The notes beneath the pieces were generated by a model. It did not search any database. It had not been told where the DNA came from and was given only the letters and a program-made list of their open reading frames with translations. A DNA stretch of 64,000 bases from Hyposmocoma kahamanoa. Taxonomy: Eukaryota > Arthropoda > Insecta > Lepidoptera > Cosmopterigidae. Position numbers and translations under genes: made by a program. Location of the stretch: NCBI RefSeq assembly GCF_003589595.1, contig NW_020653993.1, forward strand, positions 8,585,154 through 8,649,153. The letters are read 5' to 3'. Shown here one piece after another: positions 56,201 to 64,000 of this stretch (positions within the stretch are counted from its first letter, which is position 1; each line of letters starts with the position of its first letter).

Positions 56201-59200
56201 ATGAAATTGTAATATCAAAATACCCTTATGAAAGACATAAGTACCTAGTTCAATTACAATAATAAATTACTTCATCATCATCTTCTCGGTGTAGCCTACT
56301 CCACTCCTCACTGTTCATAGCCAGTTCTTTGACCTCTCTATAGCTGTTCACTTTGATTTTCTTTTTTATTTATTCACTATACGCCATTCATGGTCTTCCT
56401 CTCTTTCTTTTCCCTTCTGTCCTCCCCTCAATTGTCACTCTCACAAATTCGTCATTACCCAACAAATGTTTTTTTGTTTTTTACATTTTCCCCCTTCTCT
56501 TCTCCTTTGCATTCAAAAGACATCTCTCCTCCCCAACCCTTTTCAAAACTTCTTCATTTGATCTCTTTTCATTATTCCATAAATAGCACAAAAAAGGCAC
56601 AACTGATTATTATTGAGGTTGTCAAACAAAAGTGGTGTAACTCCATAGAGGATTATATCCATAGAAGATTAGTCAAATTCATGAATGAATGGATGAATGA
56701 ATATATATATTCTACATGAAAATAGCAACATAATATTAATTATGTACTTTCGTATCATTTAAGCATAGTTTCTCCCAAAGTGGTCCTAGTGGACGCTGAA
56801 GAGTCCACGTGGGGCGGTAGGCTCCTCGGAAGCAATTGGGTGTCGTTGATGCTGTCCAGGGGGTGCTACCGCATTTGAAAAAAATAACACCTGAATTATC
56901 TATATAAACTACACTACAAATATATATTTTTTCCTTGAGACTTTTTTTGTGTTAAATTAATATAAAAAATACGTGTTTTCAATTATTTTTTTATGGTGGT
57001 GGGCGTTGAAATTTTTTATCTTGCCTTAGTGGGCCGTAAGCCAAAAAGTTTAGGAACCTATGATTTAAAGTAACATTGTAGAAAAATAATGAAATGTGAG
57101 TTACATCGCTTTTGCGCTGATAGCGGAAAATCGGAACTCTGAACGCAAGTAATGAAGTTAAAACAGAATATTAAGCTTATTTTGTAATGACTAATTAAAG
57201 TACAATGAAAGTATAATAAAATATATTATATTATCTACGTTTGTAATAATTAAAATATGTCTTATGTATTTAAACTCTGAGATGTAGTCGAAATCTAAAA
57301 ATGTAAACAAACAACTGTTACTGTCGGAGTGACATCTCATAGATCATAAACCTTTTTTTCCACGTTCGTTTAGTACCAGGTTCCACTGTATTCTGACTAA
57401 TAAATTATTGAAAAATACCCTTTCGAGTTGAACAATTTACAAAGCTGTTTAGAATAATTTTTTGTCATAAAATATTTTCAATTCAAAAATAAGTAGGAAA
57501 TGATAAGGGTCACGACCCATAGAAAATTACGCAAAATAAACCTCTTAGAATATTCTTTACATTGGGAACATAAACTATGTTTTGATTTGTATACGTGAGG
57601 CGCACCATAAGTGTCCGTAATGAATACGAAAAAAATACTATAAATGCTCAGAAATGAATTTATTGTTTCTCAAAATGGAGAATATTTTTTAGTTAGCGTC
57701 AATGCACGTTTTCATACGAATAAACCAATTTTGAAAACATTTATGCCACTCCTCCGTGACAATCTCTGAAACGTTTTTTTCATACTCTTCGACAGCCTCT
57801 TCAGGTGATGAAAATTGTTGACCGCGTAACTGGTTCTTAATTTTTGGAAATAAATAGAAGTCACAAGGTGCCAGGTCGGGACTGTACTAGGGCTCATAAG
57901 GTCAACGTTGTTCACCTTCAAAAATTCATTTGTCTTTCTAGCCGTGTGAGAACTGGCATTATCGTGGTGCAAGATGATATCGGCATTTACGGTTATTTTT
58001 ACGGAGTTTGTCAATAACTTCCGCCAAACAAATAGTCGTGTACCAATCACTATTCACGGTACAACGATTCTCCAAAGCAACAGTAGCCACGTGTCCAGTT
58101 TTATTTAAAAAAGAAGCAATCATCCGCTTAGAGGCACTTTGCATGCGCGCCACTTTTGGTTGGTTTCGGCTCATCTTGAAAGACCCATACGCTCGATTGC
58201 TGCTTTGTTTTGGGATCGTAACTATAAATCCATTTTTCGTCACCTGTTACTATGTCCCACACCAAATTTGACGCCCCTTCGTAGAATCTGGTAAGCATAC
58301 CAACCAAGTGACGCGATCCGTTTTTTGAGCCTCAGTCAAATTGTGTGGGGTCTACCGAGAGCAGAGCTTTTTCACACCCAAATGTTTGTGTACTATTGAT
58401 TGTATTTGACTCATGCCTGTGCCTAAAGATGTCCGAATCTTATAGTATGCCACATGCCTGTCTATTTTGATCATACGGCGCACAGCATCGATGTTTTTGT
58501 TGTTCATAGCAGTGGACGGGCAACCATCACGAAATTCGTCACTGAGATTCACACGACCGCGTTTGAATTCTGCATATTAATATCCAGCTATAAATAGTCA
58601 TCTTGCTTGGTGCTTCATCGCCAAAAGTAGTTTGAAGCCGAGCGAAGCTCCGCTGAGCTGTTAAATTACACTTAAAGTCGTAGAAAATCATACTATAAAA
58701 ATTTTCACGAGTTAAATCCATGGTGATGTAGACCACCAATTTCTAAAATGACGCCACAATGTAAAAACAAGTGACAGTCAGATGAAATAAACTGTATTCT
58801 ACAGCCAAAGAGTTCCATTTTCAAATTACTTTTTAAATATAGTTTATGTAAGTGGCCAGTTCCGGAAACTTATAGTGCGCTCTATGTATCAGTGGCTAAA
58901 ATGTCAAATATTGACTTTTGTTTTTACTCAGGCAAACTATTCAGATTCCTTTAGATATCTCCAGAATCTCCGCAGTTTTATCGCACACTCGCACAAATAC
59001 CAATATTCATTTAGTAGTCAGGTTTGGAATATATGCTTGTAGACATTGAATACCATAACCTTTTCAGTTACGAACATTGCGGGCGTAGTCTTTTTTTGCC
59101 TCCATAATGGTTATGTTCACACGAACGCAAGCAAACACAAACGTAATAACAGAGTAAAACCAAAACTCAACAAAAAAAAACACAAAACGGAAACTGAACA

Positions 59201-62200
59201 ATTAAAATTAAAAACTCAACAACATGACGCATATGCAGCATGAAGAAAGAAACCGAATGAAGAAAGAAAATCGTGGTTTTGCACTGGTGCGGATGCAACC
59301 CGACAACCTATCCCGTTATCCATCTCTATCGATCAAAAACTGAGTTTTCATTATTTAACTCATTATAATTAACAGTATTTAGTAATGAACCAATTTATTA
59401 GTTCAATTTTATTTTATAAAATAAAATTAAAATAAAAATCTTTTATTTTCAGACACCATAGGTCCATGGTTTGTTAGTAAGCAACCTTATACTGTATTAG
59501 TAACAAATGACTGTATGGTGTATTGTATATGAAGAAATAAAAAAGATATTTAATTTAATGAAGTATTGAAGTAATAGTATTACAGCAATAAATTATTCAC
59601 GCTCCTGCTTAAAAGTGTTTGTGTTTACATATAACAAATAAAAAAAATCGAATAAACAAAAAGGACAGCCAAAGGTTGTTTATCCCCGAAACATTGCCAA
59701 TAGAATAAACAATCTTTCCGCAGGAAATAGTTTTTTGAGATTATGTTATTAAATACAGTGTTTCAAATAAAAAATATGATTTGATAATATTTTGTTAGTA
59801 CATGAACAAGATTTAAAAACAATATAAAACATCTTGCATTCATTTTACATGCACACAATTTAAAAACAATATAAACATCTTGCATTAATTTTTAGCCTTT
59901 TACCACTCTTCCACTATTCGTAAAATATTTTTTTGCAGGGGCATTACCTTTGTTTACATTTTTCGACTTTGATTTCATCTCAGAGTTTAGCATGTAAATA
60001 AACTACTTAGTATCAACAATACATTCTGACTATATTCTTTTTATCGGAAATGAAAAAAAAATTTGAACAAATTTATCTCCGGTATTTGAATTTGCTGCTT
60101 ATACCGTTCTGTTTTCCTACAGTTTCTTCAATTCTGACTCCTATGATGTTTCACTTCCCCAATCATTACTTAGCTCATAATTATAAATTAAATCATGTGT
60201 CAGGTGCCATATTATAATGGTGATATAGTAATAGCAATAGATCACGCTTTGTAGTCACTGAATCAGCCGAAGCATTTAAATGTTAATTTCAATATCATTG
60301 GTGATAGGAAAGCAAGGTTAAATTTAAAAGGCAGACATGACGGAAAAAAATACAACCAGTTTCGAAATGTAATAGGTATAATTCTATTTTGTTGTAGTTC
60401 TGTATGCAGAACTAGCCCTGGGGAGGTTAGGTATAGACTTTTGTTCGAATAGCACCTCCAGTACAACGGAACAAGAACCGTCAATGTGTTGCTTGATATG
60501 CTGCCGTCTATACCAGGGTTGTTGCTGATGCAGGTTTTTTACACATCAGCGGATGTTGATTTTATGTATTTAAAAAAGCGCGAAAAATATATATTCTCAC
60601 TTAATCTATGTGCAAAGCTTTCTTTTTTTTTGGTGTTGTAATAAAATATTATTTCAATAATTTTGCGACATTTATATTATTAACAATAAGCATGAAAACA
60701 ATCAATCTGCCTAGTTTAACTGTTGTTGAGTTTTATCAAAGTTATATTCTAAAACAACAGTTGAGCTCACGCTGATTTTTGGCCTAACAGTCTGTTTCTG
60801 GAAGGTTTGTAAATCATTCCAGCGTGCATTTTAGGTCACGACTCGAACATCCACATTGATATCAGCATCGATGAATGCGGATGCGTATATTTTAATTCAT
60901 GCAGATTATCACCGTACGCTGATGCGGGTGCTGATATTCGCAACAACCCTGGTCTGTACAATCACTTTCTATCTAGGTTATCTAAAATTAATCTCGATAC
61001 TAATAAGAAAGAAAATAAAAAAGAAGGTAATAATAATAATAACAACGCACATACTCAACATAGCCACACAATAGGGAAACCCTGTGTCGCGAGTGCCATG
61101 GACACACACAGACAACCACAAATTACACCCAAACTCACGAGAGAAATAAATGTAGGCCATACAAATATTTCTCCCGACTCGGCAATCGAACCTGGGCCAC
61201 CTTGGGCCACGTAGGCAATTAGTAATCATTAGAACGTCGTAACTTCCACAATTCAGTAATTTTTGGCAAAATTTTATCTACTTTCACAATCTATAGATAA
61301 AATTATCGATAGCAAGTACATAATTATTTAAAATTTTATGAAAACTGGCAACCCTACAAATGTTATTTTACTCCGACTTCAAAAAAGACGGATTATACAA
61401 AAGCAAAGTTTTTTCTGGGAAATAAAGTTTTTTCATGTTTTTATTATAGAACCAATTAGAAAATGATACTGATAGTGATAACCCAGAAACAAAATTCGTG
61501 TTACATGGTGATAAAACAATATGATGTTTTACTACTAAAATACTTGCTAAGTAACAAATCACAAGAACAATATTGGAACTAATTGATTACACTAGAAAAT
61601 ACTGATGTAATGCATTTGCGACCTTGCCGCGACATTATCGATCCGGTTTCGCCACGACATTTTCGTCGATGTATTTGGTCGCTACGTCCTCGTACTCCCT
61701 ACGCTTCCGCCAGGGTTCGGCCACACGGTTGAGCTATACATCACAGTTAGTATACGCAGTAGAATATGTGTGCATGTCTCCCGTTTAAAGATAAACAGTT
61801 ACCTGTGCTACTCTACTACTCTATAAAATTAAAATAAATAGATAAAAAACCTGTGCTACTCTACTACTCTATAAAATTAAAATAAATAGATAAAAAATAA
61901 ATACCCTCGCACAGAGGTATCATTTTCCCCTCTGTGTAACATCCCGATCCTTATAAGAGCGAAAATCTCGCGTTTTCAATTACTAATACAAAAATGAAGT
62001 AGTTTTTCTGTGTTCGATCTTTGTATTAATAATTATAACAAACTGGTGGAGTAATTTCACAAAACGAATTGAATATCATGCTATAGTCTATTAAAGTTAG
62101 CGACCTAATATAGGCTTCTCTCTTTCGCACTACTTCATAAAAATGACAAGGATATAAGATGGAGGCACAAGGTTAAGTGGGCGTTAACAAGAGTTAAAAT

Positions 62201-63711
62201 AGCAAAGGCTCATGCATAAAATGTTTAAAAATAAAACAATAATTTTTTTGTACGTTTCTATTATAATTCTTTTCACCAATTTCACGTTTTACGTCAGTAA
62301 TGTCTTAAACCGAGTCACAGTAAGAAGTTTCATACATTTTAATGGCTATTTTACGGAACTTCTCTTTTTAATGTAGTGAAAGTATTGTCTTCAATGTGAG
62401 ATGTATCGATAAGAAGCTGTAGGTTCCTATCATCTGCCATCATTCAATGAATTGTAATGAGAAGTAATATGTACAGGGTTTTTGTAAAATATTAACAATC
62501 TCGCAGATCTAACATCATAAACAACAATTTTTGGTCCACGACTGTTGACAAAATATAATTGTTAATACAAAGATCGAACTCCAAGAAAAAAGTTCTTCGA
62601 TCCGGCTACATTCGAACCAGCTTCTCCCAGCAAACCGTGCCAGACGCTATGCCAACTAAGCTACGGAACGAACTAGCGGACCTTACGAACTTGTCTATGT
62701 GCTTGTTGCAGATCTTTGTTTTGATTTTATAACTACTTTTTTAAAATAGATTTCTCACAGATGTCTCTACGGCAAAAAAGTCGTTAAAAACCAAAAAGAA
62801 AGATGGCCGAGTGTGCACGGGAGGCGAGTGAGGCAAGTAGCGAGCGCGAGCCATTCCCGCAGTTTGTCGCTTGGGCGCGGTCTCTCGTTGTGGTCGCGTT
62901 GAGTAGCCGCAACCAATGGGCTCGCAAATTTGATGGGCTCTAATACACTTTTTAACCGACTTCAAAAAAGGAGGTTCTCAATTCGACTGTGTTTTTTTTG
63001 TATGTATGTCACGATATTGATGATTCTTTTTTTTGTTAGAAAGTTGGTACCTCAGAAGTGGCCCCATTTAAATTTGAAGAAAATATTCGACCTCTAAGGG
63101 TGGTAAACTAAACTAAAATGAATGACTTTTGAGGTAGGTTTTTTAGTACTCTGTACCGAGGTTAGGATAGGTTATAATTCTTTGATTCTGCATTAGCTTG
63201 CATTAATTTCTTTACTATTTGTTTCCAGATGGCTGACTCTAGAAAACAACCTAATAGACTCTCTACCAAACACGATGGACAAAATGGAGGCGTTAGTACA
63301 TTGTAACTTGAGAAATAACCGTTTAAGAGAGTTTCCTGCAAGTGTGCTTCAATGTCCCGACCTTATGTTCTTGCAGTTGAATAATAACCTGGTAAGTTTC
63401 AGGAAAGACTAGGCTACCCTAAAAGCGCAAAAATACAATCGAGCTCCAGAACCCCTTAGTGCTTTAAGTTTTTGAACAACTTATCGAGTGAGATTTATTA
63501 GGTTTTAAAACTTATCTTCTAAATACACTCGAACAAATATGTTACCGTAGTAAAATACGTGCTAGTTATGAAATTTCTAATGAAATAAACGTGTTTTGAA
63601 TTTGAACTTTCGCAGATAACCAGCTTGTCTGTAAACTTCGACACCAGTTTCCTCGCCATGTTAGAGATGATAGACTTACGGATGAACCCCATCTGTGAAT
63701 TACAACATCCA
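52737..63711 (+). CDS. Leucine-rich-repeat protein, N-terminal part (3' partial)
   Basis: Exons 52737-53227, 63229-63391 and 63616-63711 join in frame to 250 residues, and an exon ends on a donor (GTAAGTGC) with more expected beyond the window. After a 50-residue helical N-terminus (MSAILKFIRENHILALIEQ) there are about eight LRRs of 23 residues of the intracellular Shoc2-like type, for example LTTLTLDYNNISSLPPEIG and LRWLTLENNLIDSLPNTM. There is no signal peptide or membrane segment, so a cytoplasmic protein-interaction scaffold is likely. Orthology is not settled; LRRC69-like proteins are one candidate. The start has an ACAAAA-ATG context and upstream stops. Intron 1 is 10 kb and holds a mariner element and many repeats. 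The gene is divergent from the GPCR. Confidence 0.85.
53818..54125 (-). repeat. Family B copy
   Basis: Inverted near-complete copy (GAGCTCCCTGTGAAAGATTT to TTGTTTATCCTGTCAC). Confidence 0.72.
54262..54385 (-). repeat. Family B copy, diverged 5' half
   Basis: Inverted GCAGTGGCAGTGTACC, GATCTTTGCATTTAAGG and TTATTCGTCCTGACA blocks. Confidence 0.55.
55372..55535. repeat. Tandem repeat of about 78 bp
   Basis: GGTCCACATGGCCTGCTAGG, GGTCCACATAGCCTGTTAGA and a partial GGCCCACATGG start successive units at 55372, 55450 and 55525. The units share CTGCTGCACTTGGGTTT. Confidence 0.75.
56325..56575 (+). repeat. Pyrimidine-rich repeat family F, copy 2
   Basis: Matches 2528-2765 (TGACCTCTCTATAGCTGTTC, CCCCTCAATTGTCACTCTCA). 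Confidence 0.5.
56764..57062 (-). mobile_element. hAT-like MITE, longer copy
   Basis: Ends CATAGTTTCTCCCAAAG and TTTAGGAACCTATG; interior GGGGCGGTAGG and GGTGGTGGGCG match the inverse of 3255-3468. Flanks CATTTAAG / ATTTAAAG resemble an imperfect 8-bp duplication. Confidence 0.55.
57594..58887 (-). mobile_element. Mariner element, full length but broken
   Basis: 1294 bp with 27-bp imperfect terminal inverted repeats (CGTGAGGCGCACCATAAG / CATAGAGCGCACTATAAG), bounded by TA on each side. The size matches the 1.3 kb usual for mariner. Confidence 0.8.
57689..58721 (-). pseudogene. Mariner transposase pseudogene
   Basis: Reads from MDLTRENF (58721) to CIDAN-stop (57689), through several frames. 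The first catalytic region DEKWIYSYDP, the second LHHDNASSHTA and the third PDLAPCDFYLF of a D,D,D mariner transposase are all visible, but not in one frame. The helix-turn-helix N-terminus is present (FGDEAPSKMTIYSW). At least three frameshifts separate the pieces, so it cannot supply active enzyme. Confidence 0.82.
58888..61026. other. LRR gene intron 1, second part
   Basis: AT-rich, no supported exon or recognised repeat. The frame at 59046-59243 is low-complexity (Lys/Asn-rich). Confidence 0.45.
61027..61222 (-). repeat. SINE family A copy
   Basis: Body and B box are clear (GGTTCGATTGCCGAG on minus); the head is shortened, ending TTGCCTACGTGGCCC. Confidence 0.75.
61801..61896. repeat. 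Exact 48-bp tandem duplication
   Basis: Two units starting ACCTGTGCTACTCTACTACT at 61801 and 61849 are identical across their length apart from the final bases. Confidence 0.85.
62004..62060 (+). repeat. SINE family G tail fragment
   Basis: TGTGTTCGATCTTTGTATTA then ATAATTATAACAAACTGG; a similar fragment is at 16862-16910. Confidence 0.45.
62563..62690 (-). repeat. SINE family G, tRNA-derived
   Basis: Minus strand: CCGTAGCTTAGTTGGCATAG (A box), GCTGGTTCGAATGTAGCCGG (B box), then AGTTCGATCTTTGTATTAAC. Not a functional tRNA: the stems do not pair well. Confidence 0.6.
62950..63163 (+). repeat. Family C copy
   Basis: TTTAACCGACTTCAAAAAAG start and GGTAGGTTTTTTAGTACTCT end. It stops 65 bp before LRR exon 2. 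Confidence 0.68.
63229..63391 (+). CDS. LRR protein exon 2
   Basis: 163 nt after acceptor GTTTCCAG. Completes Arg164, then WLTLENNLIDSL to FLQLNNNL. Donor GTAAGT. Confidence 0.87.
63616..63711 (+). CDS. LRR protein exon 3
   Basis: 32 codons, phase 0. Acceptor TTTCGCAG, donor GTAAGT. ITSLSVNFDTSFLAMLE to NPICELQHP. Confidence 0.85.
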
Positions 63712-64000
63712 GTAAGTGCTTAACTTTATTTATTTGGACAGTCTTGCGTATGATAAGCAAGAGCTGAATAAAATTTTTCGTCCTTCGGGACAGTCTAACG
63801 GCGGTTTTCCACCGGCGAGGCGAGACGAGACGAGAGGAGACGAGAATTAAAATCTCACCGGCCTATTTCCACCAAAAATTGCCATTAATAGCTGATTGTG
63901 GATAGTCAAGATTTAGTGCTCTTCATCTAGCTATAAATTAGCAGCTGAAGTAACATGTCCCGTAAATTATTATTATTATATATCTTAACGGAAGAAGAAT
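63712..64000. other. LRR gene intron 3 start
   Basis: No exon seen. GAGACGAGACGAGAGGAGAC-type GA/C repeat at 63817-63845, bracketed by TTTTCCACCGG and CCGGCCTATTTCCACC, probably a small repeat element. Confidence 0.4.

Larger units (their letters stand above)
53228..57590. other. LRR gene intron 1, first part
   Basis: No supported exon. Holds two family B copies, a 78-bp tandem repeat, a family F copy and a hAT-like MITE; 54600-55340 and 55560-56270 show nothing recognisable. Confidence 0.45.

Noticed and set aside
56390..56719. 109-codon Ser/Pro/Phe-rich frame
   Set aside because: It is the pyrimidine-rich repeat family F, also present at 2528-2765.
59046..59243. Lys/Asn-rich 65-codon frame in the LRR intron
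   Set aside because: Low-complexity AT-rich DNA with no gene signals.
62580..62660. Second tRNA candidate on the minus strand
   Set aside because: Family G SINE head with poor stem pairing and a related copy at 1588.

Overview
The window looks like nuclear DNA of a moth or butterfly. It is AT-rich, has spliced genes with GT-AG introns, an insect-type cofilin, and a dense load of tRNA-derived SINEs, MITE-like fold-backs and other short repeats of the kind common in lepidopteran genomes. The order-level placement is an inference from protein similarity and repeat style; no species is claimed.

Layout. (1) 1-9403, plus strand: the last six exons of a gene whose C-terminus resembles Urb2/Npa2, a nucleolar pre-60S ribosome-assembly factor; its 5' part lies outside the window. 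Its last intron carries a 1.93-kb P-superfamily DNA transposon with perfect 8-bp target duplications. (2) 10097-12345: a short sibling of that P element, followed by a frameshifted relic of a Fanzor nuclease (eukaryotic relative of TnpB), itself cut by a small Harbinger-like MITE. (3) 15581-39046, plus strand: a complete ADF/cofilin gene (twinstar type, 148 codons) in four coding exons. The first coding exon is only the ATG and intron 1 is 17 kb. Three perfect CArG boxes lie around its 5' end. (4) 46018-51713, minus strand: a complete nine-exon, 568-codon seven-transmembrane receptor of the adhesion/secretin class, with signal peptide, short ectodomain, no visible GPS motif and a very long third intracellular loop. 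(5) 52737-63711 and beyond, plus strand: the first three exons of a leucine-rich-repeat protein, divergent from the receptor gene, with a 10-kb first intron that holds a broken mariner element.

The four host genes do not look functionally linked: a ribosome biogenesis factor, an actin-severing protein, an orphan receptor and an LRR protein. Most of the remaining sequence is introns and intergenic DNA filled with repeats. The strongest unusual item is the Fanzor relic. It keeps recognisable RuvC and zinc-finger landmarks spread over several frames, and it sits directly against a P-element derivative.
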